Assembly (NCBI RefSeq): GCF_026343335.1
Contig: NZ_JAPELX010000001.1
Span: forward strand, 3,596,001-3,660,000
Length of the DNA: 64,000 nt
Direction: 5' to 3'
Source of the DNA: Streptomyces sp. NBC_00078
GTDB lineage: Bacteria > Actinomycetota > Actinomycetes > Streptomycetales > Streptomycetaceae
Numbering within the stretch: the stretch's first letter is position 1; each line of letters starts with the position of its first letter. This document shows, one piece after another, positions 38,047 to 46,927 of the stretch. Position numbers and translations under genes: made by a program. The notes beneath the pieces were generated by a model. That model was not told the origin of the DNA. It ran no database searches and saw only the letters and a program-made list of their open reading frames with translations.

Positions 38047-38735
38047 GCCACCGCCCGTTCGGTGAGCACGCCGTCCCTGATCGTCACGGTGCGCTGACCG
38101 CGCGCGGCGACACCGGGATCGTGCGTGATCACGACGAGGGTCATGCCGTCGTGGTGCAGATCGTCCAGCAGCCCCAGGACCGACTCGGCGGTGGCCGTGT
38201 CGAGGTTGCCGGTCGGCTCGTCGCACAGCAGCAGCGAGGGGCGGGTGACCAGGGCGCGGGCGATGGCGACGCGCTGCCTCTCGCCGCCGGAGAGCCTGGT
38301 CGGCAGCGCGTCGGAGCGATGTGCGAGGCCCACCCGGGCGAGCGCCTCGCGTGCCCTCGTACGGCGATCCGTGCGCGGACCGGTGTTGTAGACCATGGCC
38401 AGCATCACGTTCTCGGTGGCCGACCGGTGGGGCAGCAGATGGAAGCTCTGGAACACGAAGCCGATACGCCGGCCGCGCAGCGCGGTGCGGTCCGCGTCGC
38501 TGAGCGCTCCGGTGTTCACGCCGTCGAGGAAGTACCGTCCGCTGGTCGGCGCGTCCAGCAGCCCGGCGATGTTGAGGAAGGTCGACTTGCCGGAGCCGGA
38601 AGGGCCGACGACGGTGACGTACTCGCCCTGGCGAATCGTCACGTCACTGGGCCGCAGCGCCGGTACGGGCGGCGGTCCGGGATAGGTGAGACCGACTCCG
38701 CGAAAGTCCACGACTGGGTCTGCGGGCGTGGTCAC
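38043..38735 (-). CDS. MacB-like ABC transporter ATP-binding protein
   Basis: 230 residues. Walker A GPSGSGKS (44-51), Q-loop FVFQSFHL, signature LSGGERQ (148-154), Walker [10 protein letters not shown] (168-176) and a switch His in VVITHDP. This is the LolD/MacB class of ATPases. It is coupled to the permease (ATGA overlap) and its start overlaps the adaptor stop by 4 bp, so the three form one translation unit. Confidence 0.95.
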   Translation of the reverse strand: MTTPADPVVDFRGVGLTYPGPPPVPALRPSDVTIRQGEYVTVVGPSGSGKSTFLNIAGLLDAPTSGRYFLDGVNTGALSDADRTALRGRRIGFVFQSFHLLPHRSATENVMLAMVYNTGPRTDRRTRAREALARVGLAHRSDALPTRLSGGERQRVAIARALVTRPSLLLCDEPTGNLDTATAESVLGLLDDLHHDGMTLVVITHDPGVAARGQRTVTIRDGVLTERAVA

Positions 38736-40129
38736 CGGGCGGCCCCGGAGCCCTGCGCAACGCCGATCACGACCTTGTCACCGGACGACAGACGGGCGCC
38801 GCCGGCCGGGGTGACGGCCGTGTAGCCGTCGCCGGAGGTGCCGGTGCGCACCTCGACACGGCGGCGGGCGCCCGAGCGGTCGAGGACGGTGACGGTGGTC
38901 CGGGAGTCGGCGCCGGCCGAGATCGCCGAGACGGGGACGACGAGGACCTGGTGCCCGGAGGAGGCGGCCTCGACGGTCAGCCGCACGTCCTGGCCGGCCA
39001 GCCGGGCCGGCAGCGGCGAGTTCGGCGTGACGGTGACCGTGTAGCCCGAGGCGTTCTGGCCACCGTCCTGCCCGTCGGCGTCGGAGGTGGTGGGCGCGTC
39101 CGCGACCCTGGCCACGGTGCCGGTGAGTTCGTCGCCGGTGACCTCGGAGTAGACGCGGACCTTCTGACCGGGGTGGACCAGGCCCTTGTCCTGCAGGCTG
39201 AGCGAGCCCGTGACCACCAGTTCGCCGGCGGAGACGGTGGCGAGCTTCTCGCCGGCCTCGGCGCCGACCTTGGCCCCCAGGCTCTCGACGCGGGCCGGGA
39301 AGCCCGAGAGGAAGACGACTTCGGAGGCGGGCACCATCGGACCGGAGACCGATTCGGCCTTCGCCAGTTCGGACCTGGCGTCGGCCAGGTCGGAGCGGGC
39401 GAAGCCGATGTCCTCGGCGCCCCCGCCCTTGCCGGTCAGACGGTCGAGTGCGCGCCGGGCCCGCTTGACGTCGGCCCTGGCGGCGTCGGCCGCCGTGCCG
39501 TCCGTGGTGACGGGTTCGTAGCCGATCGCCTCGTAGAGCGCTGTGACCGCGCGCTTGGTGCCGGGTCCGAACGTGCCGGACCGGTCGGATCCCGTGGGGT
39601 GACCCAACTCTCGCAGCGCGCCCTGGAGTTGCCGGATGTCGTCACCGTGTGCGCCGGGCTTGAGGTCACGGTAGACGGGCAGACTGCCGCGCAGTGCGAA
39701 GAGGGGACGGCCGGAGACCTCGACGAGGACGCGTCCGGCCGGGAAGGTCTGCCCGGAGTGCACCATCACCTTGGTGACCACGGGCTTGAGGCCGCCCTCG
39801 GCGGCGGTGCCGGAAGCGGCGATGTCCACGGTCTGCGACGCGGAAACGGTGCCACGGGTGACGACCGTGTCGGAGAGCACGCGCCGCTCGACCGGGGCGG
39901 TGAGCACATCGGCCGCGGGCGGCCGTGCGTCGGCCGCGGCCTGCGCGGGCGACTTCACATACGCCGAGGTCCACAGCGCGGTGGCGGCGAGCAGTACGGA
40001 TCCAGCGGCCAGGCCGCCCAGCAACCGCCTGCGCCGCAACAGCGCAGAGCTCTCCCCCGTACCGGACAACGGTCCCCCAAATCCCCCATTCCTGCGGGCA
40101 CTTGACCAACAAGCCCACAGGTACTTCAC
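38732..40129 (-). CDS. MacA-like periplasmic adaptor with peptidoglycan-binding domain
   Basis: About 465 residues from the GTG at 40127-40129; the frame continues to a GTG at 40180, so the start is uncertain. A membrane span (LLGGLAAGSVLLAATALW) precedes an adaptor core with lipoyl/beta-barrel features (VERRVLSDTVVTRGTVSASQ, GQKVRVYSEVTGDELTGTV). A PG_binding_1 domain is inserted (about LKPGAHGDDIRQLQGALREL to AVTALYEAIG). The adaptor would link the MacB-like ATPase/permease to the wall. Bacillus YknX and pneumococcal homologues serve in ABC systems against antimicrobial peptides. Confidence 0.87.
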   Translation of the reverse strand: MKYLWACWSSARRNGGFGGPLSGTGESSALLRRRRLLGGLAAGSVLLAATALWTSAYVKSPAQAAADARPPAADVLTAPVERRVLSDTVVTRGTVSASQTVDIAASGTAAEGGLKPVVTKVMVHSGQTFPAGRVLVEVSGRPLFALRGSLPVYRDLKPGAHGDDIRQLQGALRELGHPTGSDRSGTFGPGTKRAVTALYEAIGYEPVTTDGTAADAARADVKRARRALDRLTGKGGGAEDIGFARSDLADARSELAKAESVSGPMVPASEVVFLSGFPARVESLGAKVGAEAGEKLATVSAGELVVTGSLSLQDKGLVHPGQKVRVYSEVTGDELTGTVARVADAPTTSDADGQDGGQNASGYTVTVTPNSPLPARLAGQDVRLTVEAASSGHQVLVVPVSAISAGADSRTTVTVLDRSGARRRVEVRTGTSGDGYTAVTPAGGARLSSGDKVVIGVAQGSGAAR

Positions 40130-40144
40130 AGTAGGGAGATAGCT

Positions 40145-40158
40145 GATCACTACTGATC
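40145..40158. promoter_or_regulatory. GATCA-CTAC-TGATC palindrome upstream of the export cassette
   Basis: A perfect 5-bp inverted repeat with a 4-nt spacer lies just upstream of the adaptor's internal start. A TTGACA hexamer occurs on the minus strand (40165-40170). This looks like an operator near the promoter, and it argues that translation starts downstream of it. No regulator gene is adjacent. Confidence 0.4.
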
Positions 40159-40180
40159 CAAAAGTGTCAAGTTCTTTCAC

Positions 40181-40560
40181 CGGTTGTGCGGTGACACCGG
40201 TAACACCGAGCAGCCCGTGCTGAGTTGCGCACCCGCCATCTCCACGTAATGATCACGCTCGGTTCTGCAACCGACCTGACGAGCTACATCCAGATCGACT
40301 ACAACGTCCACTGCGGCTGATCCCCGACGCCGCGGGTCCCTCCTCGCCCAAGGGGCCGGGGACACCCACAGCCAACTCCCGTCCGGCTGCACAATGATGA
40401 GGCGCGCTCACGTCCGACGGGCTGGGGACCCGAGGACCGCGCGCCCTCTCGCTCACCCCGTCCGGGGGGACGGGTGACCGAGAGGTTCGGCAGCCGGCGG
40501 CGGACAAGGGTCCGTGGCCGACGAAGGCGGTGCACCGGCAGGTAACCCTGAGGGGGTGTC
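40181..40560. other. 380-bp divergent region between the export cassette and LCP4
   Basis: No gene seen. It contains a tandem direct repeat GGTGACACC-GGTAACACC (40190-40207), close to the adaptor, that could be a regulator site. The LCP4 ribosome site (GGGGG) lies at its right end. Promoters for both directions are expected. The sequence between is ordinary GC-rich DNA. Confidence 0.4.
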
Positions 40561-42252
40561 GTGCGTCTGACCGGACGCGCGACGAATCCGTCGCCGGGCG
40601 CAGGGGCGGGAGGCAGGGAGTTGGCGCGAAGCAGTGTGCGCAAAGAGGTTCCCGCGGTCGAGGACACGATGTCCCCCACACCGCAGGACCACGACGCCAC
40701 GACCGAGCACGGCGGGCACGGCGACGGGCGGCGCGGGAAGGGCCCGGACGGTGACCGCAAGCGACGCAGACGGCGCGTTCTGCGCTGGTCGGCGATGGTT
40801 CTGGCAGTGGTGATACTCGGCACGGCGGGGGCCGGATATCTCTACTACCAGCACCTCAACGACAACATCAGGAAGGACGACCTCAACCTCGGCGACGCGA
40901 AGGACAGGGCGGCCGAACCGAAGGCCAACGCGGCCGGGCAGAAGCCCCTGAACATCCTGCTGATCGGCTCCGACGCACGGGACTCCGAGCAGAACCAGAA
41001 GCTCGGCGGCGCCAGGAGCACCTTCAACACCGCCCCGCGCGCCGACGTACAGATGCTGCTGCACCTCTCGGCGGACCGCACCAACATGTCGGTCGTGAGC
41101 ATGCCCAGGGACACCCTGGTCGACATCCCCAGGTGCACGGACCCCGACACGGGCAAGGCCTTCGGGGCACTGACCTCGACGATCACCAACGACTCCCTGG
41201 GCCGCGGTGGCCCCGGCTGCACGGTGGCAACGTGGGAGAAGCTGACCGACATTCACATCGATCACTTCATGATGATCGACTTCTCGGGCGTGGTGTCCAT
41301 GTCCGGCGCCATCGGCGGCGTACCGGTCTGCGTCGACGCCAACATCCACTCCAAGTCCTCCGACGGCCACGGCTCGGGCCTGAAGCTGGAGAAGGGCACC
41401 ACGTACGTCAAGGGCGTCAAGGCCCTGCAGTGGCTGCGCACCCGCTACGGCTTCGAGGACAACACCGACATAGCCCGCGCCAAGGCACAGCACCAGTACA
41501 TGAACGCCATGGTGCGCCAGCTGCGCGAGAACGCCACGCTCGGCAACCCGGGCAAGCTCCGCAAGCTCGCCGAGACGGCCACCGACGCGCTGACCGTCGA
41601 CGACGGCCTCGGCACCGTGTCCAAGCTGTACGACCTGAGCAAGGAACTCAGGAAGGTCCCCACCCGGCGCATCACCATGACGACGATGCCCTGGCAGTAC
41701 TCCTCCACGAGCAGCGGCCGGGTCGTGCCCAGGCCGGGCGACGCGGACAAGCTGTTCCGGCTCGTCCGCGAGGACATCGCCCTGGACGGCAAGGACAAGA
41801 AGAAGTCCACTGCGGCGACGACATCCCCGGACCCGGCCGCCGCGGACGACAGGATCGCCGTACGCGTGCTGAACGGCACCAGGTCCGGCACCCGGCTCGC
41901 GGTCTCGGGGCGCCCGCGAGCGATCGCCCGGCTGCTCGCCGGCAAGGGCTTCACCGAGGCGGTGGCGGACTCCTCGGCGGACCTCAGCGAGGAGAAGACG
42001 GTGATCCGCTATCCGAGCACCGACCTGGAGGGCGACGCCCAGCGGGTGGCCGAGGCGCTGGGCATCCCGACGTCCTCGGTCAGGAAGTCGACGGACGTCT
42101 CCGGGGTGACGCTGGTCGTCGGCGCCGACTGGCGCTCGGGCACGAAGTACACGGCGACCGGGGACGACGACAGGACACCGTCGTCCGCACAGGTCATCAA
42201 CGGCTCGGACGAGAAGCAGTGCATGCACGTCAACCCGAACTACACCTGGTAG
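40561..42252 (+). CDS. LCP family protein 4 with LytR_C domain
   Basis: 563 residues. A long charged N-terminal tail precedes the anchor (about 75-100, ILGTAGAGYLYYQHLNDNI). The LCP core (about 125-395) has NILLIGSDARDS, SVVSMPRDTLVDIP, DHFMMIDFSGVVSMSGAIGGV and WLRTRYGFED. LytR_C runs from about 440 to 530 (VTLVVGADWRSG). Over the anchor, core and tail it is nearly the same protein as LCP3, marking a gene duplication now split by about 7.5 kb. The GTG follows GGGGG at 4-7 bp. Confidence 0.94.
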   Translation: MRLTGRATNPSPGAGAGGRELARSSVRKEVPAVEDTMSPTPQDHDATTEHGGHGDGRRGKGPDGDRKRRRRRVLRWSAMVLAVVILGTAGAGYLYYQHLNDNIRKDDLNLGDAKDRAAEPKANAAGQKPLNILLIGSDARDSEQNQKLGGARSTFNTAPRADVQMLLHLSADRTNMSVVSMPRDTLVDIPRCTDPDTGKAFGALTSTITNDSLGRGGPGCTVATWEKLTDIHIDHFMMIDFSGVVSMSGAIGGVPVCVDANIHSKSSDGHGSGLKLEKGTTYVKGVKALQWLRTRYGFEDNTDIARAKAQHQYMNAMVRQLRENATLGNPGKLRKLAETATDALTVDDGLGTVSKLYDLSKELRKVPTRRITMTTMPWQYSSTSSGRVVPRPGDADKLFRLVREDIALDGKDKKKSTAATTSPDPAAADDRIAVRVLNGTRSGTRLAVSGRPRAIARLLAGKGFTEAVADSSADLSEEKTVIRYPSTDLEGDAQRVAEALGIPTSSVRKSTDVSGVTLVVGADWRSGTKYTATGDDDRTPSSAQVINGSDEKQCMHVNPNYTW

Positions 42253-42279
42253 TCCGGGTCGACGGGCGGACCCCGGTGC

Positions 42280-43308
42280 TCAGTCGGAGGCGAGCACCGC
42301 GGGCCGGCGGGACGCGATGACCTTCTTCGCCAGGGCCCTGGGGCTGGTCAGAAAGCCCCAGCCCCACGTCATGTGCATGGTGGCGAGGGCCACGGGGATC
42401 TGCAGCCGTGCCTTCAGCCGCAGCCCCCTGCCCGCGGGGACGGATCCGAGGGCTATCGCGGCGAGGTAGCCGCCGGGGATCACGAAACTCCAGGGCGTCA
42501 GGGCCACGCCGACCACGAGGCCCGCCGCGATCGCCAGAACCGCCGTCGGCGGCGCGAGGTAGCGCAGGTTGATGGAGCCCTCGTGGTAGCGGGCGACGAC
42601 GTGCCGCCAGCGGCCGTAGTCCTTGTACTGCTTGGCGAGCGCCTTCACGCTCGGCCGCGGGCGGTACGACACCTTCAGCTCCGGCGAGAACCAGATCAGC
42701 CCGCCGGCCTCCCGGATCCGGAAGTTCAGCTCCCAGTCCTGGGCCCGGATGAACTCCTCGTTGTACCCGCCCTGTTGCTCCAGCGCCTCGCGCCGGAAGA
42801 CCCCGAGGTAGACGGTCTCGGCCTCGCACGCGCCGCCGCCGGTGTGGAAGACGGCGTTGCCGACTCCGATCTTCGAGGTCATGGCGGCGGCGACCGCCTG
42901 CTCCCAGTCGTTCTCGCCCTCGGCGTGCATGATGCCGCCGACGTTCTGCGCGCCGGTCTCCTCCAGGAGCCGTACGGCGGTGGTGATGTAGTTCGGCGAG
43001 AGCATGCCGTGCCCGTCGACGCGGACGACGATCGGGTGGCGCGAGGCCTTGATCGCGGCGTTCAGGGCGGCCGGTGTGCGACCGGTGGGGTTCGGGACGG
43101 TGTGGACGCGCGCATCGTCGCGGACGAGCTCGGCGGCGATCTCGTCCGTGCGGTCCGTGGAGGGACCGAGGGCGATCACGACCTCCATCTCGCCGGCGTA
43201 CTCCTGCGCGAGGATCGCTTGGACGGCTCCGCGCAGATGCCGCTCCTCGTTGAGGACGGGCATGATCACAGAGACGGCGGGGAGCTGCACGTCGGGGTTG
43301 GCGTTCAT
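42280..43308 (-). CDS. Family 2 glycosyltransferase with C-terminal membrane spans
   Basis: 342 residues. The GT-A domain begins AVSVIMPVLNEERHL, has VVRVDGHGMLSPNYI as the DxD-like segment, and AQDWELNFRIREAGG as the acceptor/catalytic-base region. Two or three C-terminal hydrophobic segments (about 255-300) tether it to the membrane. It probably builds a lipid-linked sugar or polymer. Its position between LCP4 and LCP5 suggests that it helps make the polymer that LCP enzymes attach. Confidence 0.92.
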   Translation of the reverse strand: MNANPDVQLPAVSVIMPVLNEERHLRGAVQAILAQEYAGEMEVVIALGPSTDRTDEIAAELVRDDARVHTVPNPTGRTPAALNAAIKASRHPIVVRVDGHGMLSPNYITTAVRLLEETGAQNVGGIMHAEGENDWEQAVAAAMTSKIGVGNAVFHTGGGACEAETVYLGVFRREALEQQGGYNEEFIRAQDWELNFRIREAGGLIWFSPELKVSYRPRPSVKALAKQYKDYGRWRHVVARYHEGSINLRYLAPPTAVLAIAAGLVVGVALTPWSFVIPGGYLAAIALGSVPAGRGLRLKARLQIPVALATMHMTWGWGFLTSPRALAKKVIASRRPAVLASD

Positions 43309-43435
43309 CGCCCGTTACGTTACCGCGAACGGGGGACACCTCTGCGCCCCGCCGAGGCGGTGGCCCGGGCTACAGATCGTATGGGCCTACGGTGCTCACG
43401 ATCCCACGTACGGCCGTCGCCCGGAGGTGTCCCCC

Positions 43436-44917
43436 TTGCCCACGCAGCCTCGGTCCGCCGCACCCGCCCGTCCGCAGCGCCGCCCCCAGCCCGCCCACAC
43501 CCCGGAGCCGCCCGGGCCCCGGCCCCCCGCGCGACGGAAGAAGCCGCGCTGGGTCATGCGCGCGGCGACGACCCTGTCCGTCGTCGTCCTCGCCTCCGCC
43601 GGGATCGGACACGCGGTGGTCACCAGCCTCGACGCGGGCATCGCCCGCGTCGACCCCTTCAAGGACATGAAGAACCGCCCGGCGGCCGGTCACGGGATGA
43701 ACGTCCTGCTGGTCGGCACGGACGGCCGCGACCGGATCAGCGCGCAGGAACGGCACCGCTACCACCTGGGCGGCGCCCCCTGCCACTGCACCGACACGAT
43801 GATGATCGTGCACATCTCGGCGGACCGGGAGCGGGCGAGCGTGGTGAGCCTGCCGCGCGACTCGTACGCCATGACGCCCGAACACGTCGACGACAGGACC
43901 GGGAAGCGGGTCGCGGGCCACCCCGTCAGGCTCAACGCGGCCTACGCGGAGGGCGGCCCGAACCTCACCGTCCGGACCGTCGAGGACATGACCCATGTGA
44001 AGATCGACCACTATCTGGAGGTCGACTTCACCAGCTTCATGCGGACGGTGGACGTGCTCGGCGGCGTGCAGATCTGCACAGCCACCCCTCTGAAGGACAC
44101 GTACACCGGACTCGACCTCCCCGCCGGGACGCACACCCTCACCGGCGGACAGGCCCTGCAGTACGTCCGTGCCCGGCATGTCGACGGGGCCTCCGACCTC
44201 AACCGGATGAAGCGCCAGCAGCGCTTCCTGGCGGCGCTCGTCGAGCGGGCCACGTCCTCCGGGATCCTGCTCAACCCGATGAAGTTCAGGGACGTGACAC
44301 GGGCCGTGCTGGGGTCGGTGCGCGCGGACAAGGGCTTCGGCACGGACGAGCTGCTCGACCTCGGCCGGGCGATGCGCAACTTCTCCCCCTCGTCCTCCGA
44401 GTTCACGACCGTGCCCATCGCACAGATGGGATACGCCGTGAAGGGCATCGGCGAGACGCTGAAATGGGACACGGCCAAGTCCGGCAGCCTCTTCCGTTCC
44501 CTGCGCGACGACAAGCCGCTGGCCGTGCACGCCTCGCGGCCCGCGGCGGTGCTGGTCGACGTGGCCCCGCAGCAGATCCAGGTCCAGGTCGAGAACGGCA
44601 CGCCCTCCGACGGACTCGGGGGGCGCGTGGACGCGGCGCTGGCGGGGGCCGGCTTCCGGACGACCAAAGCCCCGGCGATGGCCGCCGACCGCACGCTGAA
44701 GCGGACGGTCGTCGCCTACGACCCCGGGTGGGACCGGTCCGCGAAGTCACTGGCCGCCGCGCTGCCCGGCAGCGAGCTGCGGCCGGTGAAGGGGCTCGGG
44801 CCGACGTTGAAGGTGATCGTGGGCGCCGACTTCAGGCAGGTGCGCAAGGTGCGGGCGGAGGACGCGTATCTGGGCGAGGCCGGAGTGGTGACCGGCGACC
44901 AGGTGGTGTGTTCGTAA
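43436..44917 (+). CDS. LCP family protein 5 with LytR_C domain (TTG start)
   Basis: 493 residues from a TTG that follows GGAGG by 8 bp; no ATG or GTG fits better, and upstream sequence is not family-like. Pro/Arg-rich cytosolic tail, anchor (about 40-60, LSVVVLASAGIGHAVV), LCP core (about 85-335: MNVLLVGTDGRDR, ASVVSLPRDSYAM, DHYLEVDFTSFMRTVDVLGGV, YVRARHVDG), then LytR_C (about 385-470). Diverged from the LCP3/LCP4 pair. It is divergent from the GT2 gene across 127 bp. Confidence 0.92.
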   Translation: MPTQPRSAAPARPQRRPQPAHTPEPPGPRPPARRKKPRWVMRAATTLSVVVLASAGIGHAVVTSLDAGIARVDPFKDMKNRPAAGHGMNVLLVGTDGRDRISAQERHRYHLGGAPCHCTDTMMIVHISADRERASVVSLPRDSYAMTPEHVDDRTGKRVAGHPVRLNAAYAEGGPNLTVRTVEDMTHVKIDHYLEVDFTSFMRTVDVLGGVQICTATPLKDTYTGLDLPAGTHTLTGGQALQYVRARHVDGASDLNRMKRQQRFLAALVERATSSGILLNPMKFRDVTRAVLGSVRADKGFGTDELLDLGRAMRNFSPSSSEFTTVPIAQMGYAVKGIGETLKWDTAKSGSLFRSLRDDKPLAVHASRPAAVLVDVAPQQIQVQVENGTPSDGLGGRVDAALAGAGFRTTKAPAMAADRTLKRTVVAYDPGWDRSAKSLAAALPGSELRPVKGLGPTLKVIVGADFRQVRKVRAEDAYLGEAGVVTGDQVVCS

Positions 44918-44957
44918 CAGCCCGGTCGGTCACCGTCCCGGTCTGTCACGGTCCCGG

Positions 44958-45515
44958 TCAGTCGTCGAGGCCCTCAGCGGCGCGTTTCTCCCGCAGTTCC
45001 ATGATCGCCCGCCGCCGGGCCAGCCGGTGGGTGCGGCGGATCTGGGCCTCCTGACAGCGGCGCCTGTCCTTCTCCGTCTCCGGCAGCACCGGCGGCACCC
45101 TGCGTGGCTTGCCGTCGGCGTCCACGGCCGCGAAGACCAGGTACGCGGAGCCGACCTGGGTGGGCGGCGCGGACTCGTTCCAGCGCTCGGCCAGGACCCG
45201 GACGCCGACCTCCATGGAGGTGCGCCCGGTCCAGTTGACCTGGGCCTTCACATGGACGAGGTCGCCGACGCGGACCGGCTCCAAGAACGCCATCTCGTCC
45301 ATGGAGGCCGTCACGGCGGGGCCGCCGCTGTGCCGGCCGGCGACCGCGCCGGCCGCGTCGTCCACCAGCTTCATGATCACGCCGCCGTGCACCGTGCCCA
45401 GAAGATTCGTGTCGTTGTGGGTCATGATGTGGCTGAGCGTGGTCCGGGAGGCCGAGGTGGGCTTGCCCGGGATATCCGCAGTATCCGGTTCCGCGGCGGG
45501 GGCCTGGTCTGTCAT
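44958..45515 (-). CDS. Acyl-CoA thioesterase (hotdog fold, YciA/BACH-like)
   Basis: 185 residues. The hotdog domain (about 20-150) has THNDTNLLGTVHGGVIMKLVDD, a 4HBT-type active-site loop with Asn/Asp, and then VRVGDLVHVKAQVNWTGRTS. A basic C-terminal tail (RRTHRLARRRA) follows. It hydrolyses acyl-CoA to acid and CoA, probably as a hexamer. The chosen ATG follows GGAGG. Divergent from LCP6. Confidence 0.9.
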   Translation of the reverse strand: MTDQAPAAEPDTADIPGKPTSASRTTLSHIMTHNDTNLLGTVHGGVIMKLVDDAAGAVAGRHSGGPAVTASMDEMAFLEPVRVGDLVHVKAQVNWTGRTSMEVGVRVLAERWNESAPPTQVGSAYLVFAAVDADGKPRRVPPVLPETEKDRRRCQEAQIRRTHRLARRRAIMELREKRAAEGLDD

Positions 45516-45634
45516 GGCCTCCACCTTATGCGGACGCGACATCTGCGGACTTTGTGTTGGGTTCGCAACAGCAGTGACCTGATTTTCCGACGACCCTTGT
45601 AAACGACCTGGCCGCTCCCTGCACACTGGGGCCC

Positions 45635-46927
45635 ATGAACGATTGGCCCGAGGCATGGTCCGACGACAACCGCAACCGGTACGGACGCGGCAGCGCGAAC
45701 GCACGCCCTGAGGGCGCCCGCGCGATGCGGCAGGTCCGCCGGCCCTCCTCGGGCGGGTACGGGGACCCCGGCCCCTCCGCGCCCCCGTACGGCGGGGTGC
45801 CCCAGCAGCCGTCGTACGTCAACGGCCAGGGACACGGCGGCTACGGCGACGACCCCGCTGTCGACGGCTACAACACCGGTCAGGTCTACGGCTCACCGGG
45901 CGGCGGGGGTCCGGGCGGTCCCGGTGGGCCGGGCGCTCCACGGCCGCGGCCGAACTGGCGGCGCCGTATCAAGTGGACGGCGATCACGCTGGTGACGGCG
46001 CTGGTCGTGACGTCGGTCGCCACCTACTTCTGGGCCGACGGCAAGCTGCACCGCGACGTCGACCTGTCCACGGTCCTCGACCGGCCCGAGGCGGGCGACG
46101 GCACGAACTACCTGATCGTCGGCTCCGACAGCCGTGCCGGGCTGTCCGCCGCGCAGAAGAAGAACCTGCACACCGGCTCCGCGGAGGGCAAGCGGACCGA
46201 CTCGATGATGATCCTGCACGTCGGCGACAGCGGCGACACGCTGATCTCCCTGCCCCGCGACTCGAACGTGACGATCCCCACGTACAAGGGATCCACGTCC
46301 GGCAAGACCTATCAGGGCACGGGCCGGCAGACGAAGCTGAACGCCGCCTACGCGGAGGACGGGCCGACGCTGCTGGTGCGGTCGGTCGAGTACAACATGG
46401 GCCTGCACATCGACCACTACGTGGAGATCGGGTTCGCCGGCTTCGCGAACATCGTGGACGCGGTCGGCGGTGTCGACATCGACATCGACAAGGGCTTCAA
46501 GGACAAGTACTCGGGCGCCGACTTCAAGTCGGGCACGCAGACGCTGAACGGCGAGCAGGCCCTCGCCTTCGTCCGTACCCGGCACGCCTTCGCGGCGAGC
46601 GACCTGCAGCGCACCAAGAACCAGCAGAAGTTCCTCTCCGCGCTGGCCCACCAGGTCGCGACCCCGTCGACGGTGCTGAACCCCTTCAAGCTGTACCCGA
46701 CGATGAGCGCGGGCCTGGACTCCCTGACCGTCGACAAGGACATGAGCCTGTGGGACCTGGCGTCCATGTTCTGGGCGATGAAGGGCGTCAGCGGCGGCGA
46801 CGGCACCTCCATGAACATGCCGATCTCCGGGTCCACCGGCGGCAACCTCGTCTGGGACAAGGCGAAGGTCAAGACGCTGGTGAACGAGCTGAACAACGAC
46901 CAGAAGGTCACGGTCTCGGGTGACTGA
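45635..46927 (+). CDS. LCP family protein 6 (no LytR_C)
   Basis: 430 residues. A Gly/Pro-rich cytosolic tail precedes the anchor (about 110-132, WTAITLVTALVVTSVATYF). The LCP core (about 155-400) has NYLIVGSDSRAG, DTLISLPRDSNVTIP, DHYVEIGFAGFANIVDAVGGV and FVRTRHAFAASD. It ends without a LytR_C domain and is the most divergent of the six. Its last 8 bp overlap the start of the HAD gene, so the two are coupled. Confidence 0.93.
   Translation: MNDWPEAWSDDNRNRYGRGSANARPEGARAMRQVRRPSSGGYGDPGPSAPPYGGVPQQPSYVNGQGHGGYGDDPAVDGYNTGQVYGSPGGGGPGGPGGPGAPRPRPNWRRRIKWTAITLVTALVVTSVATYFWADGKLHRDVDLSTVLDRPEAGDGTNYLIVGSDSRAGLSAAQKKNLHTGSAEGKRTDSMMILHVGDSGDTLISLPRDSNVTIPTYKGSTSGKTYQGTGRQTKLNAAYAEDGPTLLVRSVEYNMGLHIDHYVEIGFAGFANIVDAVGGVDIDIDKGFKDKYSGADFKSGTQTLNGEQALAFVRTRHAFAASDLQRTKNQQKFLSALAHQVATPSTVLNPFKLYPTMSAGLDSLTVDKDMSLWDLASMFWAMKGVSGGDGTSMNMPISGSTGGNLVWDKAKVKTLVNELNNDQKVTVSGD

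Noticed and set aside
33196-40129. Cassette as a lanthipeptide or other RiPP cluster
   Set aside because: No precursor-sized Cys/Ser/Thr-rich peptide with leader, no LanB/C/M, radical-SAM or YcaO enzyme; the small proteins have ordinary Sec signal peptides and are over 130 residues.
40181-40560. Small open frames in the divergent region
   Set aside because: All are overlaps with LCP4 or low-complexity Arg/Pro frames without ribosome sites.
42373-45054. 893-codon plus-strand frame covering GT2 and LCP5
   Set aside because: It crosses opposite-strand and different-frame genes and lacks any family similarity.
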